From: Lanius collurio
Lineage: Eukaryota > Chordata > Aves > Passeriformes > Laniidae
Length of the DNA stretch: 64,000 nucleotides
Assembly (NCBI GenBank): GCA_020086605.1
Contig: JACBWW010000041.1
Coordinates: 2,108,422-2,172,421 of the forward strand
Direction: 5' to 3'
The position numbers and the translations under genes are program-made. Within the stretch, counting starts at the first letter, position 1. Every line of letters begins with the position of its first letter. Below are positions 23,723 through 38,300 of this stretch, piece by piece. The notes below the pieces were generated by a model. That model was not told the origin of the DNA and searched no databases. It saw only the letters and a program-made list of their open reading frames with translations.

Positions 23723-23799
23723 AGATAGGGCGCTTTTCTGTTCTTCGTGTTTCAAAAATTGGAAGATAAAATGTGAGATTCTTTCATTTATGTGTTTAT

Positions 23800-26700
23800 T
23801 TTAAAAAGAAAAAAAGTTTCAATGGGCGAGCAATGTGATAAAAAAATGTATTAAAAGTCTTATTTAGACAGAGGGTTTAGACCACGCTGAGTACCACAGA
23901 GAGATGCAGATGAAGTGCTGTTACACATTTTGCCATATTAATAACATTTAATTGTCTACGTGTCCATCCATTGCATTTTCTTTCTATCCTGGGGCAAGTC
24001 CAACAGAGTATTTAACCACAGTGCTCTTGACCAAAGGGTATCAGAGTTTAGCTGAGCTCAGACATGGACTCACTAAACTGATGTCTGGGATGGGACACTT
24101 GCTACTTGCACCAGGCTTAGTATCAGATGAAGGAAAGAGAACAAATGTGATGCCTGTTTTCAAAAGGGCTCAAGAGAAGACTATTAAAAAAAAATACAAA
24201 TCAGTAAATAATCAGTACTGGACTCCTTGTTTGAAACCCTAATGGAAAAAAAAAAAAAAAATTATTGCAACCTTTGTTTCAAAAAGTCCCTCTAAAACAT
24301 ATTGCCCGAGGTTTAAGAATGACTCTGTTCCTTTTTATCTCATTCTGCAGTTATCTGTAGCCAACTACAACCAAATTGACAGGGCCCTGCACTAAACTCA
24401 TCTTCAATCTGACTCGTTCCATCCAAATTTAGGTCCTTGCAAATCTCCCCAGACACACTCTTCCAGTCATAGGAAAACATTTGAAGGATGTTGAACACCA
24501 GGGTTCTGAGTTTGCCCAACCTCTAAATCAGTTGGCTCAATGTAAGACCCAATTGGAAAGCAGGGAAACTGAGAATTTGGAAAATGATGTCCTGTGGAGT
24601 GAGCTCTAATGTTTAACACAGCGACCTTAAAGCCCCAAACCTGGCGAGGCAGGGAGGTGGCAGCAGGCAGTGTGACCAACACAGCGTTTACCTGGGAAGA
24701 TGTGGCCAACTCTCTAAATCAGTGGCTCAAATGCAATGGTATTTTTTTCCCCAAGTATTTCCAAAAGCAGTCATGGTCATTCCCATTTCTGGGTGAGAAA
24801 GTGCATTCTGCTTTTGAGCTGTGACACGAAGAGATTTGCACGTCAGTTTTTGAACAATAATGATGTTTTGTCACTCTTTCTATACAATGACATTGAGTCT
24901 AGAAGTAAGAGGCAATTAAATACAGGTGTAGGGAGATTGAAATTAGTAAGATTTGTATCCAAACCGGCCCCCAGCATGTCTTTGATTTCCAGGATACCCT
25001 CAGCTCTTTCACAGTGGGCTGGGGGCACTTGGCACCACAGCCAAGCCTTCCCGTGCTCCTCAGTGAGGCTGGGATGAGCTTCCAAGAACAAACACTGGAC
25101 CCTGGCCATCCCTACAGCAACACAGCCAAATCTGTGGGGCCAGGTTGCTTCTTCTTTGAAGGTGAGCAAAGAGAAAATGAATGAAGCCACCCCCAAAGCA
25201 AGGTAACAACGTACAATTTGGGGCGAGCTAAGGAAGGAGGGCGGCCTTTGTGAGTGATGTGCATCCTGCTGGCCTTTTGTAGAGCCAGCTGTGGGCAGAG
25301 CTGAGAGGCCTGTTCCTAGCAAGGTGTCCAGGCCTCCAGATGTGCAGGTGCAAAGCATCAAAAGGACTGGTGTTCAAATCCATTACCTGAACACCACCCC
25401 TCTGTATTTCAAAGGGAAGCCAGCTGAACTTTCCCTGTAATCACCATCTTGCAACCTCCCTTTAATGAACCAGATTGCACAGGACCCTCGTGTCAGTCAC
25501 ATAAAGAGGGTGCTGGAGTTTCATTTTCTTCTGCTAGGATCCCTCACAGCCCTGCTCTTCCTGTGGGGGATTCACCAACTTTATCCAGCAGCATCAAGAG
25601 GGGAAAGCAGAGCCAGCAAAGGCACTGTGGGGTGTAGTGGGCAAAGCTGTGGTCATGAATTGGAAATGCTGGAAGGAGGCCAGTGTTGAAATGTCAGGAT
25701 AAGGGGAAGCACGAGCTGATAAACTCCTTGCAACTGCATTTGGTATTCTGTGATTTGGTTACGTTGTTTTCTGGAGCTTAGGAATTCACCTCTCAGCTCA
25801 GGGTAGTTGGATGTGCCCTGACAGCAACAAATGGGACTTAGTAAATTGCCCACAGAGACTTGATTATTTTGACTAATTAATTAACCTGCAATTGCTTGTT
25901 TGAAGAGTAGTCAGTGGATACTTTCTAATACGAACCTATGTCTGTGACTTTCACCTGTGTCAAAGAGAAAAACTGCTGACATTTCTGTATTTAGGATGTG
26001 CACATGCATGGTATTTCCTCCCCTTCTGGACAAGTGGATCCCTAATTCACACCCTGGCATTTCTGCCTTGGCTGAGTGACCTGCATATTTAAAAATCTCT
26101 CTGTGCTGTACTTCTAAAGATCAACCACCCACAGGTTGCACAGAAAATTATTTCCTCCACCGTGTGCACAGAAAATGATCTGGCAATTACTAACCAGTAA
26201 TGGTTAGTAATTCAGTGGGTAAAATTACATGAATGGGTGCCTCTGTGTCACTCTGTCTCTTCCCTTCCTACATTACAGTAGCAGAGAATTAAGAAGGGAC
26301 AGAGGGTTTCTGTAGACAGAACATTTAAGGCCCACTTTTGTTAAGGGGCCTTAACAAAACTCACATGAGGTCTAACAAAACTATTAAGAATATATCTTGT
26401 CCTGTGATTCTGTGGTTGAGAAATTCATTTCAGAATTAGCTCCTACTTGCTGTATTGCATTCCAGAAAGGAGGCTTAGCCTTTAAACTCTGTTTCTCTCT
26501 TCTATAGTCCCAGAAGGAACTCTAAACTGTAAGCCAGCTGAAAACAGGGTATCTGCCCATATTATTTCTGAGATGTGTGACCTGCCTCATCTCCCTGTTA
26601 TGACTTTGAGCAATTTTCCATTTTTTAGCTGGCAAAACTGCAGTTTTCCCCATAGGGAATTCAGGGGTTTTGCCACAGATATCATCTCTTTTGATCCACA

Positions 26701-29700
26701 TTTTGGTCTTGATTTTACCTAGCACCCTGCTTTGCATTGTTGCATTGCTAACTTTCCCACAAGTAAATAAGAAGTCAGTGATAATCCCCCCCATTGTTGC
26801 TTAGACCTCTGCTTCAGAATCATAGAAACAAAGAGCTAGACTTGGAATTACTACACCTGCTGTCTGTCACAGGGAAAAAAAAAGGATTTATTCAAGAAAC
26901 CAGAAGATGGTGTGGATATCCTGCATTATCCCAATTGCTCCTGCATGCTGAGGACCCAGCATCCACACTGGACATGGTTGAAGGGAGTTGCTTTAGGTAA
27001 GGCCTAACCTGATCCCATGGATTTAGTGGCCATTGGGGGCTAACACCATGTCAGGGGACCTCACTGAGCACAAATCCAGGCCTGGTTTATTCCAAAGAGA
27101 ACTCAGTCCCCATGCTCTGATGCCACTTACTCCTAAAAGCAAACTGAAGCTCAGAAAGGAGGGAAGCCTTTTCCTTCAAACCATTTATTTTGACTCAAAA
27201 GTCTGCCAAAACAGAGCTGCTTCTTTTCTGATGCACAGAAACAAAAGTCTCGTTTCACTGGGCTGCAGAGTGACACCCCACAGTCACTCACATGAGCTGC
27301 TAGCTGGAATAAGTCAATCCACCCCTACCTGCGAAGTTCAGTCCTGAGAAACAAAAGGTTATTTATTTTTCATATTTGGTCCTTGTGTTTTATTTTTTAA
27401 CCACCACTTTAATGAGTAATAAAATCAGTTTACTTTTTACCTCCATTCATTTACATGGTTAGGGTCTGGAGAGATGGCTACAGACCATTCATAGCTCAGC
27501 ATTAATATCAACGTTATAGAAATGCAATCTGATTAAACATCTAAGTTCTAAGCACTCTGTGAAAGCTGTGGAAAGAGGAAACATTTAACTCTGGACAAGC
27601 AGCCACTGGCTGCCTCACAAGCCCACAGTAGCCTATTTAAAGAACATTGCAAACCTTTTGGACAATGTGAATTTTATTAGGAAAAGGAAGCTCTGAAGAA
27701 TACACACAGCAGGAAAAAGTAAACGCATTAACTGACTTTAATGTGGATAAAAATGGTGGCACGGGGAGAAATTCTGTTCTAGAAAGGTCATTCCTTTGCC
27801 TCTGCATTCCTTCCCCACATTTACATGCTGCTGGCTGGATTCATCAAAGGTCTTCATTATTCGCTCTTGGCACGCATGAAACAATCACTTTCAGATATAA
27901 TGACCTAATTACTCAAACGAGACAAATGAAAAAAAAAAAAAAAGGCAGTTATTTACTTCAGATGTTATCGCTTCGCAGCTCTTCAGAAAAGCCATTTAGA
28001 CCATTTGTAGCATGGAGTTAAACCTCAAGAACCAGGATCACCCAAAAGGATGGAGTTTGATGACTACTGCTGATGATTCCCTGCCATTATGACTCGGGCT
28101 GCCCCAACTTAAACTCCTCTCCCTATGGACCAGGTAACCATGAGCTGCAGAACAAGGACATTTTCACCACGTTTCTCCCCCAGCTTCTTTGTGGTCAGTC
28201 CCAGCTCATCCTGCATGCCCAGAGCCAGCCCGGGGTTTTCAGTGACTCTGGGACCTCCACACAACATCTCCACAAACACACTTTACCTTCAGAGGTAATT
28301 CCTGCTCCCTCTGTATGTTTTTCTATTTCCCAAGCAGCACAGAATTCAGATGCAACAAGAGAAAATTTTGGACTGAATATTGGTAAATGAAGGTGTAACC
28401 AGGGCCATTTATTACTCAGATTTGCTGTGCCTGAACAGAGATCTGGTCCAAAAGGTGGATCACTACTGTTCTTCTTTATTTTGTCTTGTTCTGTAGGATG
28501 GTTCAGTAGTAATGATGTAATCACTACCAGTAAATGTCCCAGTCAGGCAACCACTCACTTGGCACTCACATTATTGCAGAAAAGAAATAGATACTGGCTT
28601 TATGACAGTGCTTATCAGTGCTGTGTCATTTACATAACCATATAAATTGTCTCAATTAAAAAGAGTTGATTCTGGGGACAAGAATCAGAGTATGACCTTT
28701 TAGGCCTCTCTGCAATTTCCCCTACAGCCATGTGCTTTATTTGCCATCCCAGTACCTCTGCAAGTGTGGGATATTCATCCAGTGCCAGGGAAGNNAGATA
28801 TCACCACACTTTTTAAAATCCAGGTGAAGGAACTCCATGTGCTAAAGAGATTTTGGAGGAGTTGCATGAGAGTTTGATTTTTTCTGAGATATTTTTCCAG
28901 GGTTTTAGGCCCAGGGTACAAGCTGGAGTGAAAGGTTAGACTTCTGTTGACTCAGATGAATCATTTTGCTCTCCAGAAGTTGAGGATATGTCTGTGTGCA
29001 AAACATTCTTAACAGCCTTAAATCATTAGGAAACTTTGTACTAAGTTTTCGAGTTTACATTTGTTCAGACTGCTTCATCCTTTCAGTCCTTCCTGCAGTA
29101 TCATCATAATCAAAGGTGATGACAGCAGGTGGATAAGCACTCGTGGGCTGAATTTGATAATCATTTACATCTCATAACAATTTATACAGTTCTGTTGGTG
29201 CCTTGCAATTCCTAGTAGTGATAAGCAGCAGTGTAGCATGAAATATAAGACAGCAAGGAAACTGTGTTAGCTGGCTTCCTTTACTCCCTGTCTACCTCTT
29301 TTACTCCCCAGCATGGTAAATGATTGTAATGTGTTCAGCACACACCCATTTTTATCTGATCTTGACCGAGTACTTGAAGCCAAAAAAACAAAAGGGAAAA
29401 AAAAAAACAAACCCACAACTATCTAAAGTGGAAGTTCCCCAGACAGGTATAAAATTCTTAATTTTCACATCCTTCAGTCTTAACAGGACTAAGCCATCCA
29501 GAACTAACCTGAGTAGGGACAATCTGTCCCTGCAGGGTGGGCTGATTATTGGCATCACATAAGCCATAACAACTCTCCCAGAGCTTCTCAGTCGAGCCTA
29601 ACTGGTTCTAAATAAAACACTACTTCAATGGTCATAAGTGTAATAAATACCTTTAGTGATATAATTTATTACCATCTTCCTGACTAGAAGACTTTGTAGA

Positions 29701-32700
29701 ATCAATTTTACAACAAATCAGGATTATTATCCTAGGTGTTTTTGAGAAAACATCTGCCTTTAGGCAAAGGTGTAATCACATTTCTGAGGTGGTTTAACTT
29801 CAAGAGAAAGGGGGGGATTTGGTGTCTCACCAAACAGACAGGCAGAGCTAAACCCCTTTCATACTTCTTCCTTCTGACTCCCAAAAAATCATCATCTGAG
29901 CACCCCTGGCTCAGTGTCCTTCTTAACAATGCACCTCCAGTGAAAGTTAGACCTCTGTGGAACAAATTCATCCCAGATTTCAGTCAGTGAAATTGTTCCC
30001 GGGTCAGGTTTGTTTTCATGGGCTTGTATTGGTCTTGTTGCCCAAATCCTGGCTTCCTGGCTTCCTTGTTTGCAAATCCTGGCTTCCTACTGCTCTTTAG
30101 GAGGGATTTCATGGGAATTGTCACTCTATCAGGCTGAATAAGACCACCTGATTAATTCTGCCTGTCCAGATTTATCTGTACAGGACCGCAGCTCTAAGTA
30201 GGCACTCCTGAAAGTTTGAAGCATTTCTGGTGCATCTTCTTCTACTGGCCCATTCTCTGTGTATTAAATGAAAAATATTCCCAGTGAAGCTGGAACTTGT
30301 GATAAAGACAGCGTTATTTAGTCACTGACAGGGAAAGAATACAGGTAAATGCCCCAAGGATACCACATTTGGCTGAGAAGCTGATGATCTAGAGTTACCC
30401 TCTTCTTAGAAAAGCTTTCCTGGTCTCGTTTGTGTAAACAAAGTCCAGGGGCATTACTCCCTAGGTCAAGCTGGAAATCAAAATGTAATCTGTTGGCAAA
30501 GAAACCTGCAATTATTCCTTTCTGTTGCAGGACGAAGGTTTGCTCAAAACATAATAAAAAAACGGCTTTTGTTGGGTTAGTGTAAATAAGGCACTGAAGA
30601 AGCACTGCACCAAATACAATCCCATAAAATCTGTAAAGAGTCTTCTATAGCAAAATTATAAAGGATTTCAGAGCACACAGAAAAGATGGGGTGGATGAAA
30701 TACTTCTAAAACATGAAATAATGGCTTGCAGCGATGAAAAAAATGCCTTGAGTTTATTTGAAGCTGATGGGCATTTTGTGAGCTTTAGAACAGCCCTAAC
30801 CAGAAGGTATCATTTGGCTGTGCAAGCTCCAAGTCGATTCCAGGCTCTCTGGAATGCACTGACTGATAGCAATAGCTGAGGAAGCATTAGATAACAGAAT
30901 GGTGAGAGATATTTGAAATTGGTTGTCTGGCTGTGCTCCTTGGAAAGAACCAGCAACAACACACACAAATTACAGTAGCAACAATCTCCCCAGTGTGTTG
31001 ACCTTCCTCAGCACAGAAGTTTTAGCAGCAGAACCCCTGTGCAAGTGGATGATTTGGCAAATCTGTGAGGATCCAATGCATTTGAATGCTAGAGATCCAC
31101 TGAGGACTGTGGAATCAGAGGAGAGACTCGGTGAGTGCCCGTCCCATCCTGTGACATCCTGTCAGGGGGCGTGCGCAGCGGGAGCTGTGGAATCTCAATT
31201 CTGCACTCATTCACAGCCCGGGGAGAAATATTGTCACCTCCGTGCCTCTTGGATTGCAGAAGCAGCTGGGAAGCAGAGCAGTCCCTGACATATGGTGGAG
31301 TAACCTCTCCTTCTTAGGCAGGTTTTTTAACTTGTGCTGTGCTGATAAGGCTCTTTATAGAACAAGCTCGTGCTCGAATAACTGCGTATCGCAGTGTCCT
31401 GTGTCTTCACTTCTGCCTTCCCTCATTCTCCTGACATACTCTTCTCCACCAGAAGCAGGAGAAAAGGCTGGGCTGCTCTGCTGGCCCTTTGCCATGGGTA
31501 AAATAATTTTCTTTTCTCTGTCACTTCTGGGATGATTGGCAGGAACTACAGCAGAAACCAGAAACCAGCGGCATTAGCACTGACATCTCCAGCCCTGCCT
31601 GGAACCTTACTGCCCTCAGAGTATTTGCAGCCTCTGTAATTCTCCCACCTCTGACTTCAGAGAAAAGGGGGGGAAGACTGACAGATCTCTTCTCAAAAGT
31701 AACACTGGATCACTCTCAAGTAATCCCAAGTACAAAATGTGCAGGAGGTCCCAAAGACACCCCAAAGGAAGCAGAAAGTCTGAGATATTTTCCTCTTCCA
31801 TTTTCCTCTTCCTGCAGGGACTTGCACAACCAAAGCTTTCACCATCATATTCCAAAGATACTCCATAACTGAGAGCATTTCTCTTCACCTAAACACATCC
31901 AGTTTATCACATTTTGACCCTCACTCTGTGTTGAGTTACTCACCTATGTAATTTTTCCTTTGATGTCCACAAGGTAGCCTGCTATGACCAACTTCGACTC
32001 ATGGGTGGCTTCTTGCCCTATTTTCTAATCATTTTTGTGGCCACCTTCCTTAGTTTTTTTTCAGTTGGTTTCAATGATGTCATTATCCAGTACAGCACAA
32101 GCCCCCTGTAACCTTTTTGGTGTGTTCCAGGACCTCTGGATGTTTGACTTTTAATTATAGCTAATTATATTCTTCCAAAACAATTTCACTTCAGCTGCAT
32201 TATTACCCAAAGCTGGACTTCTCCTTCTGCAGAAATTACATTGGGACATTGAAAAGTGCAGTGGAAATAAATGATTCATTGCAACAGGTGAAAATGCTTT
32301 TGCAATTGTGTACTGTTTGGTCAGGAGGTATTTTTGTTCTGTAAGACTTTCCTCCTGGGTTTTTGGTTGTTTTTCCTATCCTCATAACAGCAGAAAATCC
32401 AACACTACCAGGTTTCCTTGTTGCAGGAAGCAGATCCAGCACTGGAAATGATGGTGGGATTTACCCTACAACACATTTGTTCTGCAAACATATTTTTTTT
32501 TTCCTGCAAATGCATTTGTAAGAACATGCAAAGACATGTGTCTTTCTATTGAACTTTGGTAAAAGATGACAATAAATGATAAAGTTCAGTGACACAGACA
32601 GGAACTGAAATGAAAATCGTGTGTTGCAACTCTTGTATTTTCAATACAGTGACATTCATTAGCTCATTTATCTCTAGCTAAAAATAAGCCCTGAATCTGA

Positions 32701-34180
32701 GTTAATCATCCAGACCTTTTTTTTCTTTACAGAGGCAATAAAGAAATGAACACTTTCAGGGTATATTTAACCCATATCTCTTTAGCAGCTGCTTTGTGAT
32801 AGGATTGGTACTATTCAGTCCAATTAAGTGTTTCCAGGCACTTACCTCTGTCAGGGACTACAGGGGAATATGGACAAATGATTTAGGTTGAAGCCTTCCC
32901 CTAATAAGAGAGGCCATTCCAAAAAATTGGTTAAGTGCTTAATTTTTGTTTTAATTTGATTAGACACGGGCCCTTTAACATCAGCCCATGTAACATCAGC
33001 AATAGCAAAAATGAAAATAATTTTTAAATGCTCTCCATCAATTGTTGGAAAATTCTCCTTTATAGCCAGCTTTTTCACTGATTTGAAATATCATTTAGTG
33101 CAATTGATGTGTCCTTTCTGCTTCAATTTTTGATCTTCACAGAGATGAATGAACAAGTTGCAAGCATCAATTCCTTACTGCTTGGAAGAAGTTTGAACTT
33201 CTTGGTGGAGAAAAGAAAACTTACAATCATGATTATTTTATTCACACTAGAGTATAGCAGAAGCAGCGATCATAAAATAGCTTCTATTCACTGAGATGTG
33301 CAGAAAAATTGAGCTAAAAAAGCCTTTCAGATTAATTTCAGACCATAACCTCTGCGTGTGTGGTGGGTGCTCAGTACCTTGAAGAATGCCAGGATGAGTT
33401 ACATGCACAACTGCTGTGGGGCCCAGGGCTGCGGGGCAGTAACTGCCTTTGTAGCAGCCATGTAATAACACTGCAGAGGAAAAAAAGAATTAGGCACTTG
33501 CATGCCTTAGTATTATTTACTGGGCTTATAATATTGTGAACTTCCGTGGGGTAGGAAAGACCAGAATTGGTAGGAAAGCTCATGATTTGGAGGCTGCAGC
33601 AGGAGACACCTGAATGAGAAGTGGTTCAAATCCTTATTAATTATTCAGCAGCCATGCAGGGAAAAGCTAGGGTTTTTTTCTGGGTGCCTCCAGGTGATGA
33701 CCAAAAAATGCCCAGAGCTAATCAAAAGCAGCAGCCTCTTGAAATGATTGGTAAGACTCAATCCCTCACTCCCAGTGAGTTTGTTATGCAAGACCCTGAT
33801 CATTCAAACTCACACTGATCGATATTATTAACTCCAGTTGAATACACCTTAAGCTGCACATGATAATAAGTGCAAGACATCATCCTCCAAGCCTCTGTAA
33901 TTTTGCATGGCTTTGTCTATGTGCTCAACCTCACTGAGCTAAGATTGCTCATAAAGAGAAGTTATTGGTGTGAGTGTTTGCAGGGGGGAGATGCAAGTGC
34001 AGGCACAAAAGGATGAAAGCAAACAAGTAGCAAAATATAAAAACAGTATGTGGAAGCTGACAGAAGCTTTGTTGTTTCAGAGAAGATGCTGGGGAGGTGA
34101 GGTTATGTCTTGTTTAATTGCCCTTTAATGTCTTGTGGGAGAAAGAAAACTTTTTTTTTCTTTATGAAATTACCACTTTT
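23800..34180. other. Intergenic spacer upstream of FGF19
   Basis: About 10 kb without recognisable genes, RNA genes or long repeats. Poly-A runs occur at 24246-24261 and 27928-27943. A two-base assembly gap lies at 28794-28795. Homeodomain-type TAATTAATTAA cores occur near 25873 and 31 kb is CpG-poor. FGF4 and FGF19 long-range enhancers would be expected somewhere here, but I cannot place them. Confidence 0.5.
28794..28795. other. Two-base assembly gap (NN)
   Basis: Two unresolved bases inside otherwise unique non-coding sequence. Confidence 1.
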
Positions 34181-35080
34181 CTCTTTTGAAATCTGCGAAA
34201 AATTCCTTCAATGATCAGTTTGGATGTACAGCAGAAAAGTCGTCAGCAATCCCTTTAAACATCTCTGAGATGCAAATAGAGTGGAAAACCCCCAAATGTT
34301 TGTGTCTGCTTCTTTCCATCTCTCCTGGCGCACTCGCTGTGCGAGCTCTCCGGGAGGCGCCCACGTGGAAAAAATCCAACGCGCAGACCAGAAGAAAAAT
34401 TCTATTTGAAGCTTAAATCGGACAATTCAGTTTTACTGCACACAGGGGGTTTTCCCCCACCAGTCTCTTTGTAAGAAGTGGGGACGAATAGGAGCTGGAG
34501 AGCCCCCCGGCAGCGGCTCCCCCGAGGCGAGGCAGCCGTATCCCAGGGGCCAGGCTCCATCTAGTGACACAGCCGGGGACGGACGGCCGGGCAGCCGGCC
34601 CGGAGCCGCGGTACCTGCCCGGACCGGGCTCTGCAGGGCCACCCTGGGCTGTACCGGAGCCGGGAGCGGCCGTCCCGCTCCCCCGGCGCTCGGCCCCGGC
34701 CGGGGAGGCGAGCCCGGGTTCAGGCAGCAGCTCTTTGATCGCTGAAAGGGGAAATGAAATCCAGGACGGGCAAGGGCGAAGGCCGGGGCTGAGCCGCGGC
34801 GGGGAGCGGGGCAGCCTCCTGCCTCTGGGTGGGCTGGGTACACACACGCCCACCCCCGGTCCCCGTGCCGGCGCCACATCGGGGCTGCGGGACGTGCAGT
34901 GCCCCGGGACCGCGGCCGGAGCGGAACGCTCGGAGGTGCGGATGAGGAGGAAGCGACTCCAGGGTGTCCCCTGCGAAATGATGTCACCCGCTCAATATTT
35001 TCGGGGGGAGTGACCGATCCGGCTATGAAATGGGCTCTATATCGGATGCTGCCGGATCGATGGGGCTGATAAGGACGAGC

Positions 35081-35088
35081 TATAAAAG
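35081..35088 (+). promoter_or_regulatory. FGF19: FGF19 TATA box
   Basis: TATAAAAG lies 57 bases before the ATG in GC-rich sequence (GAGCTATAAAAGGCC). Transcription would start near 35111, giving a leader of only about 25-30 bases. Confidence 0.75.
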
Positions 35089-35137
35089 GCCGGGGGGCGG
35101 CTGCGGCCGCGCTACAGCCCCGAGGCGCCGCGCCGGG

Positions 35138-35363
35138 ATGGGGCCGCGCCCCGCCGCGCTGGCGCTGCTCGGTCTGGCGGCCGCCGCCGCCTCCGCGCTG
35201 CCGCTGCCGCTGCCCGACGCCGGCCCGCACCTCAACTACGGCTGGGGAGAGCCCATCCGGCTGCGGCACCTCTACACCGCCAGCAAGCACGGGCTCTTCA
35301 GCTGCTTCCTGCGCATCGGCGCCGACGGCCGGGTGGACGCGGCCGGCAGCCAGAGCCCGCAGA
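35138..35363 (+). CDS. FGF19: FGF19 exon 1 coding part
   Basis: Encodes residues 1-75 and one base of serine 76. The donor is CAGA|GTGAGT. The first in-frame ATG after the TATA box that gives a signal peptide is 35138 (CCGGGATGG, strong context); the upstream in-frame extension to 35030 lies before the TATA box. Confidence 0.96.
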
Positions 35364-38300
35364 GTGAGTGGCGGCGGCGGCGAGCGGGGATGGGGCAGGG
35401 CCGGGGCCGCGGGGGTGACACCGCTGTCCCCCCTCTCTCTCTCTCTCTGCCCGCAGGTCTGCTGGAGATCCGCGCCGTGGCCGTGCGCACCGTGGCCATC
35501 AAGGGCGTGCAGAGCTCCCGGTACCTGTGCATGGACGAGGCGGGGCGGCTGCACGGGCAGGTGAGCACCCGCGCTGCTTTCCCCGGAGGGATTTTCCACC
35601 CTGGAACAGCGGCCAAAGAGCCGGCGTGTTCTAATAATAACAGGGTAACAAAGCTTTCAGGTGTCCGCCACCGTCCCTCCATCCCCCTCCCCCGCCTGTT
35701 CCCCGTAAGACCTGCGGTTCTTGTCACCGTCACTGGGGGGGGATTATTAGAAGGCAGAAAGGAAACGTCGTTTAGAAAGTAAATTATGTTGTGCGTGTCT
35801 CCTGCCAAAATATACCGAAAGTACAGCCCAGGGCAAAAATGCATTTAGGTTTAAAATTCTCGTGAGTGGGAGACTGTGATTCTACTGCATTAATAGATTA
35901 AGCCCTGCCATAGAATGTGAATAATTTCTCACCGTTCAGGTCAGGTATTCTAGGAAAAAAAAAAACAAAACAAACAAACCCAAACAAACATTTGAAAAGG
36001 GATTGCTCCTTTGGAGAAGAGCTGCAGCGAGCTGGCTGCCAGGCATACAACTCCCAGCAACATCTCTTAGGAAGTTGCAAACAGAAAAAGGATTTTGAGG
36101 GGGAAAGGATGCTTCTCCACTGCCCCACTTCTGCGCTGCTATAACAGGACACCTGCAGGACTCTGAGAGGTTGGGGAGTTAAATGTTCCTTCCACTGGTG
36201 CCACTCGGTTAGGTCATGCTTTTTCACTAGGTATAGCAACTAGTCACTAGTTAAGACATGTGGATCCATTATTTACTCTAGAATTTGACAGGTACGGTTG
36301 AGATTCAGTCTGTACAGAAGCCTCAGTTTCACAGAGTGATGGCTTTTCATGATGCCTCAGTAAAGATACAGCTTGATCCTTTTTTGATTACTCCAGCCAA
36401 ATGTCTGCGGATTTCAGTCAGGAGAGGACTTCTCAAAACTCCCAGTGTCTTTAATAAGAGTGACACTGATGTTTCTGAATGCAGAGATAATACAGAATTA
36501 AGCCTTTCTTTCAGAATTTCCTTGCTTTTGTGGGCTCAGATCAGTCAATGCTGTGATGAGATGCACAGGTTCAGATGATATGATAGGTCAGTTATTAGCT
36601 TAATATTTTAATGGATATCCCAAACAAATCAGAGCCTGGATTCTGCTCCCATTGCAGCTTCCAGCTGAACTTTAGCAATCCCAGAATTTTAAAATGGCTT
36701 TCCTATAACAGCATTTTGAAGGCATACACGCTGACTGAAACTGCATTTGTTGGTGCAGAGTATCAGATGCAGGTTGGAGGGTTTTTTCTGTAAACACAGC
36801 AGCACGTAGCCGTGCTGTCACCTCTCCATGTTGTGGACACCTGCTGTCACGTCTGTGCTCACAGCCCAGCCAGGCAGCCCTGCAGGTAAATCTTTACCTT
36901 ATCAGCACCGCTCAGGAGTGGAAGAACAAAAGGGCAAACACGGTGTCTGGGGGCTGAACTTGTACTCCTGCAACATGGCCTGTTGTGACACTGGAAAAAT
37001 GATGACTAGGGTTGGTTTTTGAATGTGCTGTGTGCTGTAGTCAGTAGTTTAAGGGAAATGCTGAATATACTGACACACTGGGATTTCTCCTGTGAAAAAA
37101 AAGAATCTGGAAATACTTAAAAAGTCTGATTGTTACTCCTTTAAAAAACCACAGTAGAGACCATCCCACTGAAGTGAAGAGGGAAAGGTATAGCTGAGAC
37201 ACAGAGTATCAATCAATTGACTGATATCAATCAATATCTGTTGTTTGTAGTGTGCACTTCTTGAGCAAGAAGCTCTTTTATTTCATCATCCTTTTCAGTG
37301 AGGCTGAATGCTCATAAAGACACCTAACAATACAGCCTCAATTTTTGTCATATACACATATTTTTCTGAGATACAATGTGTGTGTGTAGGCATAAATACT
37401 GCACCATTTTATTTGGAGAAAACATCTTTTTAAAAATTATGTTATTAATTTAAAACAAGCCTTTCAAAGACAACCAAATGCATGCCCTTGATTTTACTCC
37501 ATATTACTGAGGGTGTTTGAGAAAGGCCTGAAAGTATTAAATATGCTCTCTGTTCAGACAGGCAGAACATTCCTGTAAGGACATTTCTGTCTCTGCAGAC
37601 TGAGGCGTTATCAGCAATTCTCTTTTATTGACCACAGGTTCAATCACCTGCAGTAGCTGAGACTGAAATAGCACCAGAGCTGTAAGAAATGCAGTGTTGG
37701 TGTAACCATCTGGAGAGGTCTGACCTGCTGATATGAGTCTAATATACAAATATAATATATCATTTATATATATATAAATAATATATTGCAGATATATAAT
37801 ATTTGTACAGGCCATGTCCAAATGTAATCCTACAAATTCATACCTAAGAAAATACATTCTTCTGTACAAAATCCCAACTTGTGCTGGTATGAGTTCGACA
37901 GTTCTCATGTTACTATGAAAATGACACTTTGTAAAAGGGTCCATTGCAATTTCAGTAAATTTTGAGTGGAAAAAGGCAGAAATGACCTTTTAGCATTGTT
38001 TTACTGATTGGCCACGTTGCCTTTCTACAGAGCTGACTTTGAAACCCTTGCACAGGCAAATGTCTAACTGAGCAGGAGTTCTGTACTTGGATTAGGACTC
38101 ATGACTGCAATTAAGTACTGTCAGCAATTAAGGACAGTTCATCTAAATCAGCACTGGCATCTAAGACTCTTTTTTCCCCAGTGCTCAGGACAGGATAAGT
38201 GGGGTGACTGTGGGGAAGCACATCCCAGACTTCAAAGCTTATTTAATGTGATGGACCTGGAGAGAACTTCAGGGGTTCTGTAACAGAATATAGAATAGAA

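Larger units (their letters stand above)
34470..35640. promoter_or_regulatory. FGF19: CpG island at the FGF19 promoter and exon 1
   Basis: Strong GC and CpG enrichment starts about 670 bases upstream of the ATG and runs through exon 2. A long antisense frame (34433-35599) and a sense frame at 34564-35013 arise from the composition and are not genes. Confidence 0.85.

Noticed and set aside
34433..35599. 388-codon minus-strand frame, the longest in the window
   Set aside because: Lies antisense to the FGF19 CpG island and exons 1-2; low-complexity A/P/R/G composition is typical of GC-rich shadows.
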